Source: Nostoc sp. PCC 7107 (lineage in GTDB: Bacteria > Cyanobacteriota > Cyanobacteriia > Cyanobacteriales > Nostocaceae). Taken from it: a stretch of 64,000 nt of DNA. The notes under the pieces are model-generated. The model searched no databases. It had not been told where the DNA came from and saw nothing but the letters and a program-made list of their open reading frames with translations. The stretch's first letter is position 1. The number at the start of each line of letters is the position of its first letter. The DNA lies in assembly GCF_000316625.1 (NCBI RefSeq), contig NC_019676.1, positions 5,288,501-5,352,500 on the forward strand, written 5' to 3'. The translations under genes and the position numbers were made by a program. Positions 46,883-57,046 of this stretch are shown here, piece by piece.

Positions 46883-49395
46883 AACACAAAATTCTTAGAG
46901 TCGTTCAAAGTGTTCGCCGATACATTGCGTAATCTTAGCAACTCTAAAGGGAGACGTTGACCAGCAGCACCATCTAGGTCAATAAAAACTAAGGTTTCTG
47001 TTCCTTCAGTTTGCAACTGCAAGTAACCACCAGCAATGGCTGTGGCAAAGTTTAGGCTGCCCAAACTTAAACTCCGCCAGAGTGCTTGTAAGACAATTTT
47101 GTCTGTACCAACGGCAAAGTCTGTAATTGTATCACCGCTATCAACAATGCTGGTATAAACAAAACTATCTGCACCAGCACCGCCTGTCAGCACATCTGCG
47201 CCTCTCAAGCCTGCAATCAGATCATTGATAGCCGTACCGCGGAGATTATCAGAATATTGTGTGCCGTTAATGACAGATGCTTCATAGGCTCCGATATCTA
47301 CTCGACCATTAGAAATACGTCTATAACCAGTGCCGCGTTGATCAAAAGGTATACCTTCGGTAGTATTGCCATCTCTATCTAAGTCTGCAATGTCGGCAGA
47401 GATATCGGCGTTATTACCTCCGTTGATGGCGGGACTGCCATAAACTAAGGCGTGGGTTTTTACTAGACCGCCATTGTCACGTAGGATAGTATCAATAACT
47501 TGAGAAATGCTGACTTGCAGTTGTTCACTGGGGTTAAAGCCTGTACTGCCATTCAGGTTGCCGATGAGGTTATAGCCGTTGCTGATAAAGTTACCGACGA
47601 CATCAGGGTTAACTGCACCAGAGATACCATCATTGTTACCTGCGATGATGCTGTTTTTGATTGTGGCTGTACCCGTTGCTGTGTTGTATATCCCTGCACC
47701 GCTAGATACAGTATTTTCATCATCATAGTAAGACTTGTTAAAGGCGATCGTGCTATTGCTAACGGTTAAAGTACCAGAGTTATAAATTCCGCCACCTTCG
47801 GAGTATGACTGGTTGCTACTAATGGTAGTGTTAACTAGAGTTAAAGTTCCAGAGTTGTTGATGCCACCGCCAATTCCTGCGGTGTTGTTGTTAATTGTAG
47901 AGTTAACGACGATCGCAGTGCCGTTGTTAAGAATACCACCTCCCAACCCTGCTGAGTTATCACTGATAGTAGAGCTAATGATGGTAACAGTGCCATCATT
48001 AACAATCGTGCCGTTTGCGGCTCCATCTGGATTGGAATTACCTGTGATAGTACTTCTAATAACTGTAAGATTGCCAGATGCAGAGTTATAAATGCTGTTA
48101 CTGTTAATATCTCCCGTGAAATTTAAGCCTCCTATGTTACTGCTGATAGTGCTGTTGCTTATCGTTACATTGCCACTGTTACGGAGACCTGCACTCCCAG
48201 AGTTTGAAGAGTTATTACTAATAGTGCTATTATTTACCCTCACTGTGCCACGGACAACAAGACCAGCATTGCTAAAGTCGTAGTCTGAAGTGTTGCCATT
48301 GATAGTGCTTCTGTCTATGGTGATAGTACCATTGGCAACAAGTCCACTAGAATTTCTGCCGCTATTGTAATTAATCGAGCTATTAGTTACTGTCAGGGTT
48401 CCTGAGTGCAGTACTCCACTAGACCAAAATGACTGATTATTATCTATGTTGCTGTTGCTGATAATCAGTGTGCCTGAGCTATCAATACCAGATGAAGCAC
48501 CATTAACATCAATTGCTCTATTACTACTTACACTACTATTTCTGATGGTGAGGCTGCCGTTACTCACAATGCCACTGAATGCGTTGTAGAATGGGTTGCT
48601 GGATTCATTGTTATCAACACTGCCATAACTCAAGGTGACAGTACCAGTGCTGTAGATACCAGTACCATCACCTGTGCCTCTGTTATTGTTAATAGTGCTG
48701 TTGTTAGCTGTTAAAGTCCCAGTGTTATATACACCTGCACCATTACCTAAATTATCAGGGAAGTAAAAGTCATTGTAATAGCCAGCAGAGTTTCCATTGA
48801 TGGCACTGTTGTTGAGAGTGACGATACCAGCGTTATAAATGCCCCCGCCATCGCTTGTATATAATATGCCGTCAGCATCAACTTGGCCTGCATAGTTAGC
48901 TGTAACAGTGCTGTTGTTGAGCCTTAAAACTCCAGAGTTGGAATTATAGATCCCACCACCATTGTTGCCGGAACTGTCTTGACCGCCAGAAAAGTTATTG
49001 CTAATGGTGACGTTTCTTAATGTCAGATTACCAGCATTGTAAACGCCGCCACCTCCTCTTGTATCTGCTGCATAACCATTAGCAATTGTCAACCCTTCAA
49101 TGTCAACGGTGATACCACTAGCAATTTCAAATACACGGGAGAGATTGTTGTCTTGAGCAAAATTGTAGTTACCACTGATTGTGAGTAAGTTTGAACCTCT
49201 ACCATCAATACTGAGGTCATCGGTGATGAACAAACTACTCCCACCAAGGCTGATAGTATCGGCGATGTTGTCTGTGAAGAGTCCGCCTGTAAATCTGATT
49301 AAGTCTTTGCCGGCTGAGGTATTGGCATTCAGAATTGCTTGCTGTAATGAACCAAGTCCGCTATTTTTAGTGTTGGTGACGTTAAAGGTAGCCAT
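46879..49395 (-). CDS. Secreted beta-helix protein with RTX-like C-terminus
   Basis: 838-aa extracellular or surface protein. Seen: an N-terminal ATFNVTNTKNSGLGSLQQAILNAN motif of the CSLREA/choice-of-anchor type; about 600 residues of right-handed beta-helix repeats (NSTINNN, NAGTLT, GGGIYNSG); a choice-of-anchor-like ending (SPAINGGN...DQRGTGYRR); then RTX-like glycine/aspartate repeats (GLRGADVLTGGAGADSF) that bind calcium and usually go with type I secretion. No N-terminal signal peptide, in line with that route. No transporter is next to it. Its end overlaps the LysR end by four bases. Confidence 0.85.
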   Translation of the reverse strand: MATFNVTNTKNSGLGSLQQAILNANTSAGKDLIRFTGGLFTDNIADTISLGGSSLFITDDLSIDGRGSNLLTISGNYNFAQDNNLSRVFEIASGITVDIEGLTIANGYAADTRGGGGVYNAGNLTLRNVTISNNFSGGQDSSGNNGGGIYNSNSGVLRLNNSTVTANYAGQVDADGILYTSDGGGIYNAGIVTLNNSAINGNSAGYYNDFYFPDNLGNGAGVYNTGTLTANNSTINNNRGTGDGTGIYSTGTVTLSYGSVDNNESSNPFYNAFSGIVSNGSLTIRNSSVSSNRAIDVNGASSGIDSSGTLIISNSNIDNNQSFWSSGVLHSGTLTVTNSSINYNSGRNSSGLVANGTITIDRSTINGNTSDYDFSNAGLVVRGTVRVNNSTISNNSSNSGSAGLRNSGNVTISNSTISSNIGGLNFTGDINSNSIYNSASGNLTVIRSTITGNSNPDGAANGTIVNDGTVTIISSTISDNSAGLGGGILNNGTAIVVNSTINNNTAGIGGGINNSGTLTLVNTTISSNQSYSEGGGIYNSGTLTVSNSTIAFNKSYYDDENTVSSGAGIYNTATGTATIKNSIIAGNNDGISGAVNPDVVGNFISNGYNLIGNLNGSTGFNPSEQLQVSISQVIDTILRDNGGLVKTHALVYGSPAINGGNNADISADIADLDRDGNTTEGIPFDQRGTGYRRISNGRVDIGAYEASVINGTQYSDNLRGTAINDLIAGLRGADVLTGGAGADSFVYTSIVDSGDTITDFAVGTDKIVLQALWRSLSLGSLNFATAIAGGYLQLQTEGTETLVFIDLDGAAGQRLPLELLRLRNVSANTLNDSKNFVF

Positions 49396-50047
49396 TGTTT
49401 ATCTAACTCCTATTGGTTTTATCTGTGTCAGCAATATGAGCAAGCTTTTTGGCTGCTTACTTTTGCTAAACACGCAAAATGACGATACTGTTAGGAACAG
49501 TGCTTTTTTGGGTATGGGAACAATTAATGACAATTCTGGAGAGACACCAGTTAGATGAGGCTGGTGTAGACTGATTGCATAAATTGAAGCAGGGAAAAGT
49601 GAATTAGGATTAAGAAGTTAAAATCGCCTATTTTTTGATTTTTCCCGTAAAAAACCAAAATTTGATTTTGTAATAAGTCTAATTTGGGAGTTGATAAGCA
49701 CTAGTTTTTGAGGGTAATCCCGAAAATTTACTTAACCCAATGAATTTAGGTGATGATTAAAATTTTACTAATACTCTTTTGAGAGGATATTAAGTAAGAT
49801 TACGTAATTGGTTTGGGATGCGATCGCCCTCTCTCATCTGCGTCAAAATCAAGTCGGCAAATACAGTTTTTTGTGGCGATTTTAGTACATTTTTACTATA
49901 ATAGATATATCAAGTAAAGTTCTCAAACAAGCAATCTTTTCGCTACTCCTAGAAGAAGTTTGAAAGCAGAGAAGAGAAGTATTTTCTGATACTTCTGATG
50001 TTTTTTTGCTGTGTAAAAAATTGAGATTTTCAGAGGAAGAATAGTTG
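49396..50047. other. Intergenic, beta-helix gene to small coiled-coil gene
   Basis: 652 bases between divergent genes. Carries the beta-helix gene promoter on the left and the second copy of the LexA-like block at 49884-49908 on the right. A HIP1-type GCGATCGC lies near 49820. A 125-codon plus-strand frame (49181-49558) is a shadow of the beta-helix gene. Confidence 0.45.
49884..49902 (+). promoter_or_regulatory. Second copy of the LexA-like promoter block
   Basis: AGTACATTTTTACT at 49884-49897 followed by TATAAT at 49897-49902. One base in the second half departs from the LexA consensus. Matches the block at 44800-44824 at 24 of 25 bases. Confidence 0.4.
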
Positions 50048-50419
50048 ATGATGCAAATGAGTCATTATCCATCTGCGATCGCTCAGGCTGCTCAACGTGT
50101 AAATGAACTAGACTCGCAGTTGATGGCCGTACAGCACCAAATTAACCGCTTTGAAGGGAATGCAGATCGGGCGGCGGCTTTTGATGTAGATTTGAAAAAT
50201 GATGCTCAACGCAAGGCGCGGCGCTTTGAGGTGTTGTTGCTGAATCACGAATATCAAAAGGCGATGGACGCACAAATTCAACTGACTATGGAAAAAGCCA
50301 ATGCGATCGCGCATTTAGAATATCTGCGTAACCAGCTTAGTGTAGCGAAGTTAGAAGCGAGATTAGCGATCGCGCAACAACTGACTGATTATGAATCACG
50401 GGAATTAGTTGGTTTGTAG
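50048..50419 (+). CDS. Small coiled-coil hypothetical
   Basis: About 123-aa helical protein starting MMQMSHYPSAIAQAAQRVNEL; the ATG at 50048 or 50051 follows AGAGGAAGA. Charged heptad-like helices (LRNQLSVAKLEARLAIAQQL), no membrane segment. Family not recognised. Shares its upstream promoter block with the gene at 44854, so both may belong to one regulon. Confidence 0.65.
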   Translation: MMQMSHYPSAIAQAAQRVNELDSQLMAVQHQINRFEGNADRAAAFDVDLKNDAQRKARRFEVLLLNHEYQKAMDAQIQLTMEKANAIAHLEYLRNQLSVAKLEARLAIAQQLTDYESRELVGL

Positions 50420-50430
50420 TTAATAAATAT

Positions 50431-50463
50431 AGATCCCCGACTTCTTGAAGAAGTTGGGGATCT
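50431..50463. terminator. Bidirectional stem-loop between convergent genes
   Basis: AGATCCCCGACTTCTT pairs with AAGAAGTTGGGGATCT (one G-U) almost without loop. A related hairpin stands at 55848-55876, so this is a dispersed palindrome family reused as a terminator. Confidence 0.7.
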
Positions 50464-50471
50464 AAATATGA

Positions 50472-51614
50472 CTATTTTTGTGGAAAAATTAAAAGTTGAG
50501 CAATTTGCTGATTAATAGTTGAGATATCAAAACGCTGACTAGCCATATTTCTGGCATTGTTAGCGATCGTTGCAGTTATTTCTATTTCTTGAAGACAGGT
50601 GTTAATTACTTTGGCTAGTTCTTCAGAATCACCAGGTGTGGTTAAAAAACCATTTACGCCATGTTCTACTAATTCCATAGCGCCGCCGGCTTTAGCTGCG
50701 ATTACAGGTGTACCGCACAACATCGCCTCAATGATGACTCTACCAAAGGGTTCTGGTGCAGTGGAAGTATGGGTAACTAAATTACAAGCTGACATTAACT
50801 GCGGAATATTAGCACGAAATCCTAAAAATTTAACGCGGTTTTCTAAACCTAGTGTTTTAACTTGTTGGTGTAATTCTCGTACATAATCTTGCTCACCAAA
50901 TAAGGCATCACCTACTAAAATTACTGTGACTTGCGGCGGACACTCCGCTAATGCTGCAATTAAAATATGTTGTCCTTTCCACGGTGCGAGGCGACTGAAA
51001 TGTCCGATAACAAATTTACCGTTTAACTCTAACTCTTGCTGAATTTTTTGAATTTCAATATCAGGTATTTGATATTTTTTACTATCAAAACCGTTATAAA
51101 CAATTTCTGTTAGTTCCGCCTTACCTCCAGCTTGGACAAATGCTGTTTGACTAGCCTGAGAATTAGCAATGACTAATGATGCGAAAGTATTAGCCAAGGT
51201 AACAGCAACGCGCAAGTTAATTGGGCTAAAGTGTTCTAATGAAAGAATATCGTGTAAATGATAAACTAAGGGGCGACGAGCTAAAATACTGGCCAATGCA
51301 CCGACAACTAATGCTTTTTGAGTATTGGCATAAATTAAATCGTATTTTCTGGCAATTTTAGTAACTTTAATTAGTAGAGGTATTAGCTTTGTAAAACTTG
51401 CTAATGCTTGGAAGAAATTACTTTGCTTTTGGACTTTAATTGGTTGTGTTGCTAATACTTCTACAGAGATTTGATTTTGCTGGAGCAATGTTTTAAAATC
51501 ACCATCAGCAAACAAGCCAACTAAAGAGCGATCGCAGTATGGTTTGGCAATATCAATTAAACAAAGTTCTGCACCACCTAGTTTACCGCTTTGGTCTAAA
51601 AATAAAATTTTCAT
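50472..51614 (-). CDS. GT4 glycosyltransferase
   Basis: 380-aa family-1 (GT4) retaining sugar transferase with GT-B fold. Seen: N-terminal DQSGKLGGAELCLIDIAKPY, the acceptor-side YANTQKALVVGALA, HFSRLAPWKGQHILIAAL, GDALFGEQDYV, LGFRANIPQLMSACNLVTHTSTAPEPFGRVIIEAMLCGTPVIAAKAGG (EX7E-type motif). No membrane segment. It lies in the same direction as the next glycosyltransferase (30 bases apart). Donor sugar unknown. Confidence 0.9.
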   Translation of the reverse strand: MKILFLDQSGKLGGAELCLIDIAKPYCDRSLVGLFADGDFKTLLQQNQISVEVLATQPIKVQKQSNFFQALASFTKLIPLLIKVTKIARKYDLIYANTQKALVVGALASILARRPLVYHLHDILSLEHFSPINLRVAVTLANTFASLVIANSQASQTAFVQAGGKAELTEIVYNGFDSKKYQIPDIEIQKIQQELELNGKFVIGHFSRLAPWKGQHILIAALAECPPQVTVILVGDALFGEQDYVRELHQQVKTLGLENRVKFLGFRANIPQLMSACNLVTHTSTAPEPFGRVIIEAMLCGTPVIAAKAGGAMELVEHGVNGFLTTPGDSEELAKVINTCLQEIEITATIANNARNMASQRFDISTINQQIAQLLIFPQK

Positions 51615-51644
51615 ATAATATTTATACTTGATAAAATTGCAATT

Positions 51645-52814
51645 TTAATTTAAAATAACATTTCTCACTTTTTCAGCTATTAAAGACCAATCATAGTGAG
51701 TTATGGCATACTTACGACAAGCGTGACGAGAAGGAATTTGAATTTGTCCTGAGAGGATATTTTCTAACTTTTCAGCAATAGCTGAAACTTCGATTGAACT
51801 AGTAATTAAATCTGGAGAAAATTGAGTTAAAATTTCTGGCATTCCGCCAATTGGTGTACATATAACTGGGGTTCCACAGGCTAAAGATTCAACAACTGCT
51901 AAACCAAAACCTTCAAAAGATTGACTAGGCATAACAGTTAATTCAGCAGCCTGGTAAGCTATAGGTAATTGCTCATCAGGTAGAAATCCTAAAAATTTTA
52001 CTGTATCTTCTAAGCCTAATTCTTTAGCTTGCTGTTGGAGTGAATCTTGCATGTAACCACGCCCAGCAATTGCTAACCAAACATCGGGAATCTTGGGCTT
52101 AATTATTGCTAAAGCTTGTAATAATTTATCAATCCCCATGCGATAAACTAAGCGGCGAGATGTAAATAATATCCGCCGATTATCTGGCCAGCCTAGTTGT
52201 TGTCGTGCTTCTTGTTGTGATAAATTTGGCTGAAAGCGATGAATATTTACACCACCTGGAATGATATGAATTTTTTCCCAAGGTACTTGATATTGCTGAT
52301 GTAAAATATTACCAAATGCTTTGCTCAAAACAATAAAGCGATCGCAGCGATTATAAGTGTTTTTTTCGATTAACCAACGCTTAATAATCAGACTAATTTT
52401 ATTCCTAGCAACTTCCTGTTGACTTTCTGATGCCCAAGGGCCATGAAAGTTAAAGGTAATAGGGATATTTTGCGGTAAAATATCCATAATTGGGAAGCTA
52501 TATAATGCAAAATGCAAATTAATTGCATCTGGTTTTTTGATTTTTCGGTGCTGAAAGTTCCTGCGGATATACCAAAGTCTTTGCCAAATTACAGTATCAG
52601 GATTGGCTAAGTTAGTTAAGTGAATTGGGGAATTTAAGTTATTTTCTGGTAAACCAACTCCACATAATTCTATTTGGTCTTGACGGTCTGCTAATTGATG
52701 AGTTAGTTCATAAATATACCTTTCTAACCCTCCTGGTGTTTTAGGAAACCAGCCTAAACCCAGTGTAAGTATAGATGCAGAGTTAGAATTGAAATTTTCT
52801 TTTTTACATTCCAC
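51645..52814 (-). CDS. GT4 glycosyltransferase
   Basis: 389-aa GT4 transferase. Seen: LGWFPKTPGGLERYIYELTHQL, INLHFALYSFPI, FNFHGPWASES, TSRRLVYRMGIDKLLQAL, GRGYMQDSLQQQAKELGLEDTVKFLGFLPDEQL and PSQSFEGFGLAVVESLACGTPVI. First gene of a two-gene unit with the transferase at 50472. Fits synthesis of an exopolysaccharide or O-antigen. Confidence 0.9.
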   Translation of the reverse strand: MECKKENFNSNSASILTLGLGWFPKTPGGLERYIYELTHQLADRQDQIELCGVGLPENNLNSPIHLTNLANPDTVIWQRLWYIRRNFQHRKIKKPDAINLHFALYSFPIMDILPQNIPITFNFHGPWASESQQEVARNKISLIIKRWLIEKNTYNRCDRFIVLSKAFGNILHQQYQVPWEKIHIIPGGVNIHRFQPNLSQQEARQQLGWPDNRRILFTSRRLVYRMGIDKLLQALAIIKPKIPDVWLAIAGRGYMQDSLQQQAKELGLEDTVKFLGFLPDEQLPIAYQAAELTVMPSQSFEGFGLAVVESLACGTPVICTPIGGMPEILTQFSPDLITSSIEVSAIAEKLENILSGQIQIPSRHACRKYAITHYDWSLIAEKVRNVILN

Positions 52815-53604
52815 TGACTTCTCTCCTATGATTTTTTGAGTGTGCGTATTTTTACTATCACCCTCAGATTAAATACTTTTTCAATTTTGCAGCGGATTAA
52901 TTCGACTAATACTTATTTCCTGTGATTTTTACAAAAATCAGCACTCTTTGTGTCTTACTATGTGCAGATTCTGATTCTAGATATCTAACTACTAAAATTT
53001 AAAAAGCGAACCATCAAAGAAAAGATTTTTTTTGCAGAGGACAATAATTTATAAACTATTTATATGCTGGTGTCAAGCAGGATTTTTGTTGTTTAAATCA
53101 CATCATTTTTCCCCTAAATTTTCAACAAGTAATAAAAAATGTTGATTTTGGGTATAATCGTTGATGCTATGTATTCAGGTTTACCGTTTTTAGCTATTTA
53201 TAAGTAAAGCTTGATACAAATATAAAGATTTTTCTAGGAATTACTCATAGTTATTTGAACGATATATGTGTTTTTCATGAATTTTAGGTAAATATCAATT
53301 TTAAAATACCCAGTGTTTGTTATCTATGTAATATGTCCTGCAAAAATTAAGGTTAGCTGCGAATCTAAGTTTTTGAAACTTTTAGCAGACAGACTGATAT
53401 CGGGTGACACTACACATAACATCTCACTATAGACAGCAGTCTATTTTCATACCGTAATATACCAGGGTTTTGAGCATTATCTATTGATACTTATTTGTGT
53501 TGATTATCTTAGTCAGCACAAAAATATCCGCACGCAATTTTTTGATTGATGAAATTGTGATATCTGTCTTCAATTAAAAATATAATTTAAATATTAAGTA
53601 GATT
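52815..53604. other. Intergenic, glycosyltransferases to NHL protein
   Basis: 790 AT-rich bases between divergent genes; both promoters must be here. I saw no ORF of quality, RNA gene, or strong inverted repeat. Confidence 0.4.
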
Positions 53605-55818
53605 ATGCAAAAAAATACACATAAACGGTTTAGACAAAAATATCAACAACTTAATCAATACATTCAAAAAGTATTTAAATCAGGCAATAATCGGCAGCTA
53701 AAACCAATTTATTTTATGTTATTGGGAATAACTGTTATATTTATTGCTTTTACCCTGGATATAACATCTGAAATAAGTGTCACGGGTGTAGCTGCAAGTA
53801 CTTATAAAACATCTTGGATAGGAAATACTTTTGGCGGTGGCGATAAGTGGGTACAAAATAATATTGAAGCAATGTATGTTGCACCTAATGGCACAGTTTA
53901 TACTAATAGCCATTGGGATGAAGCAGGTAGAGAAGCAGGTATATATAAAGATGGTAATGTAATTGGGATTGTAGAAGATACTCACGGCTGGAGTCGCAGT
54001 GGTGGTAAGGCGGTAACAGCTAATAGTAAATATATTTATATTACTTTAGGACAAGGAGCAATTGGTAAAACAGATAAAGATTACCCGCCAGAAGGAACTA
54101 CTTGGTATACAGTCCGACGCTATAACTTAGCAGGAAAACCAGCACCTTTTAATAAAGGAAGGGGTTGGGATAAAAGTATGTTGATTGTCAGTAATCAAAG
54201 TGAAGTTACTGGATTAGCAACTGTAGGAAATGAGTTATATGTGAGTGATTATGCGACTAATAAAATCCGCGTTTACAATAGCGAAACTATGCAGGAACTA
54301 CGCAGTTTTAGTGTAGCTAATCCAGGTGCGATCGCTATTGATAAACAAGCAAATATCTGGGTTCTGCAAAATCAAAATAAAATTTTGCGCTATTCACCCA
54401 CAGGTAAGCAATTACCGCAACAAATTACCAATATTCCCAAGCCAACGGCGATCGCAATTGATCATCAAGGTAGACTTTTAGTTGCAGACAACAGCCAGCG
54501 TCAGCAAGTATTAATTTACAACATCAAAAATCAGCCTGTACAGGTGGGGACTTTTGGGACTAAAGGCGGCGTTTACGCAAATACTCCTGGGGAAGTGCAA
54601 GCATTGAAATTATATGGAATTACCGGAATTGGTGGTGATAGTTCTGGGAATATCTATGTCAATAGCAATGGTTTTAACAAATCCGGTACAGATTTACGCA
54701 AGTTTTCTGCATCAGGAAAACCAATATGGCAATTACACGGATTATTATTTGTGGATAATGCTGATGTAGATCCGCAAACCGATGGTTTAGAAGTCTTCAC
54801 CAAGCAAGAACACTTCTTGATGGACTACAACCAGCCGTCAGGTAAGCAATGGACTTATAAAGCTTACACCTTAAATCCCTTCAAATATCCCCAAGATCCG
54901 CGCTTACACACTTCCCCAGATGCTACCTTTGTTCGTCGCATTCAAGGTAAGCGGTTTTTGTTCATGACAAATATGTATGCCAGCTTTATGCAAATTTACC
55001 GCTTTGATTCTGCCAAGGATGGTAAGATTGCGATTCCAGCGGGGATGTTTGTTGGTACACACGGCGGTGGGGAAAAATCAGTCAGCGGAAATTGGCCGCC
55101 CCATCAACCAAATAAAGGAGAATGGATTTGGCGCGATCGCAATGGTAACGGTAAATTTGATCAAGGTGAATATGATCAGAGTGAAGACTATCCCTACTTG
55201 GGTGGTTGGTGGGTAGACAATAAAGGTGATATTTGGAAAACCTTGCGAACTCAAGATGGAATTGGAATTCGCCATTATCCCCTCCAAGGATTAGATCAAC
55301 ATGGTAATCCTATGTATAGCTATAGTTCGATGCAGAAGCAGAAAACTCCTAGCATGATCACCGATTTGCGGCGAATTGAATACTTTCCCGAAACCGATAC
55401 GATGTATTTATCAGGCTTCACTGTTGATCATCCGGCGGTTGGTGATGATAGCGGAGTAGTTGGTTCTGAAATTATCCGCTTTGACAATTGGCGTAAAGGT
55501 AATAATCCCACACTCCGTTGGCGCACTGTCATTCCCCATGACACCACAGGTAAACGGGAAGTCTCTACCGCTGCGATGAGTGTTGCTGGTGATTATGTAT
55601 TTGCAGTGAAAATGAAAACCGCAGAGGTTTACGTTTACAATGCCAAAACAGGCGCTACTGTCAAAACATTAAAACCAGGCGCAGAAGTTGCAGGTGAAAG
55701 TGGTTGGATTGATATACCCCAAGGTATCCGCGCTTTTCGACGTTCTAATGGTGAGTATGTGGTGTTTGTTGAAGAAGATTGGAAAGGTAAAGTGATTATG
55801 TATCGCTTCAACAGTTAA
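53605..55818 (+). CDS. Membrane-anchored NHL beta-propeller protein
   Basis: 737-aa exported protein. An N-terminal basic segment and one membrane helix (about residues 37-53, FMLLGITVIFIAFTLDI) anchor it; the rest is predicted outside. Seen: NHL-type repeats (VTGLATVGNELYVSDYATNKIRVYN; AIAIDHQGRLLVADNSQRQQVLIY) and later propeller-like blades with a FDQGEYDQSEDYPY segment and an EF-hand-like DRNGNGKFDQGE. Position among glycosyltransferases suggests a polysaccharide or cell-surface role. Activity unknown. Confidence 0.75.
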   Translation: MQKNTHKRFRQKYQQLNQYIQKVFKSGNNRQLKPIYFMLLGITVIFIAFTLDITSEISVTGVAASTYKTSWIGNTFGGGDKWVQNNIEAMYVAPNGTVYTNSHWDEAGREAGIYKDGNVIGIVEDTHGWSRSGGKAVTANSKYIYITLGQGAIGKTDKDYPPEGTTWYTVRRYNLAGKPAPFNKGRGWDKSMLIVSNQSEVTGLATVGNELYVSDYATNKIRVYNSETMQELRSFSVANPGAIAIDKQANIWVLQNQNKILRYSPTGKQLPQQITNIPKPTAIAIDHQGRLLVADNSQRQQVLIYNIKNQPVQVGTFGTKGGVYANTPGEVQALKLYGITGIGGDSSGNIYVNSNGFNKSGTDLRKFSASGKPIWQLHGLLFVDNADVDPQTDGLEVFTKQEHFLMDYNQPSGKQWTYKAYTLNPFKYPQDPRLHTSPDATFVRRIQGKRFLFMTNMYASFMQIYRFDSAKDGKIAIPAGMFVGTHGGGEKSVSGNWPPHQPNKGEWIWRDRNGNGKFDQGEYDQSEDYPYLGGWWVDNKGDIWKTLRTQDGIGIRHYPLQGLDQHGNPMYSYSSMQKQKTPSMITDLRRIEYFPETDTMYLSGFTVDHPAVGDDSGVVGSEIIRFDNWRKGNNPTLRWRTVIPHDTTGKREVSTAAMSVAGDYVFAVKMKTAEVYVYNAKTGATVKTLKPGAEVAGESGWIDIPQGIRAFRRSNGEYVVFVEEDWKGKVIMYRFNS

Positions 55819-56212
55819 CTTTTCCTATAAAAATTAGTATGCTTCAAATCCCCGACTTCTTTAAGAATTCGGGGATATATTTGTCTAGCAATAATTTTCA
55901 AAAAAGTAGGATATTGATACTAAAAAACTATATTTATTAAGATGAGAAATTGCTTTACATTGCTGGTTGTTTTTTCATCAAATAAATAAATATTGAGCTT
56001 CCATCTATGCGATAAGTGAATTATCATACTAAATACATTTTACGATGCTCACTCAATAAACTTTATGTACAGTTGTAAAAAACAAGCTGAAATCTTTGAA
56101 ATAAAAAGTAAATATATATAGTTATTATTTATTTGAGTTTAATAGATGAGCAACTATCAAAACCATCAAAAATAAATCTATTTATACCCATATTAATTGA
56201 CAAAATATATAT
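55819..56212. other. Intergenic, NHL gene to deacetylase
   Basis: 394 AT-rich bases with the stem-loop at 55848-55876 at the left end. No other feature found. Confidence 0.4.
55848..55876 (+). terminator. Stem-loop after NHL gene
   Basis: ATCCCCGA pairs with TCGGGGAT, with further partial pairing inside. Same sequence family as the hairpin at 50431. Confidence 0.55.
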
Positions 56213-56998
56213 ATGAAAATTAAACTTTATTTACAACAATTACAAAAACTAGTTCCTGGAGTTTTTCTGGAAAGAATGCAGTATATTCATTCCAGTTTAA
56301 TCATGCGCTGGATTTTGCTTAGAGGTAGCCAGCCATTAACATTTAACCAAAAATCTGCTATGGTATTTTCTCCTCACCAAGATGATGAAACATTTGGTTG
56401 TGGAGGGATGATTGCTTGCAAATGTGAGCAGGGTATTCCAGTAATTGTGGTGTTTATTACCAATGGTCAAGGTTCAGGAGATATAGATACAGAATCGAGC
56501 AATAAAATTATTCAAATTCGCAAACAAGAAGCTATCAAAGCATTAAATATTTTGGGGGTACAGACATCAGCAATTCACTTTTTAGATAAAGCAGATGGAG
56601 GTTTACAAGCTTTAAAAACGGCAGAAAAACAAGAAGTGATCGCTCAAATATCAGAACTTCTCCAACATTATCAGCCTGAAGAAGTTTATGTACCCCACAG
56701 CAAAGACTGTCACCGCGATCATGAAGCGACATATCATTTAGTAAAAACCGCAATTCAGCAAGCAAATATTAAAGTTGACCTGCTGCAATATCCTATTTGG
56801 TTATTTTGGCGATCGCCATTATTTATTATGCTCAAACTATCCGATATAGCCGCAGCTTACAGTTTTTCCATTACCTCAGTGCAGCAGAAGAAAAATCAGG
56901 CGATCGCAGCCTATACTTCTCAACTTACAAGTCTACCTCATGGTTTTGTTAATCGCTTCTTGGGTGCTTATGAAATATTTTTTAAAGTTGAATCTTAA
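56213..56998 (+). CDS. PIG-L/LmbE-family deacetylase
   Basis: 261-aa zinc-dependent N-deacetylase acting on GlcNAc-type sugars. Metal and catalytic residues: H55-Q-D57-D58-E (SPHQDDETFGCGG) and the second histidine region HSKDCHRDHEAT. It sits 48 bases before a GT4 transferase on the same strand, so the two probably act in one pathway: one adds the sugar, the other removes its acetyl group. Product unknown. Confidence 0.88.
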   Translation: MKIKLYLQQLQKLVPGVFLERMQYIHSSLIMRWILLRGSQPLTFNQKSAMVFSPHQDDETFGCGGMIACKCEQGIPVIVVFITNGQGSGDIDTESSNKIIQIRKQEAIKALNILGVQTSAIHFLDKADGGLQALKTAEKQEVIAQISELLQHYQPEEVYVPHSKDCHRDHEATYHLVKTAIQQANIKVDLLQYPIWLFWRSPLFIMLKLSDIAAAYSFSITSVQQKKNQAIAAYTSQLTSLPHGFVNRFLGAYEIFFKVES

Positions 56999-57046
56999 TT
57001 ATTATCTACCTCCTATTATCAATGACATCTATAGAGAAAAAATCCT

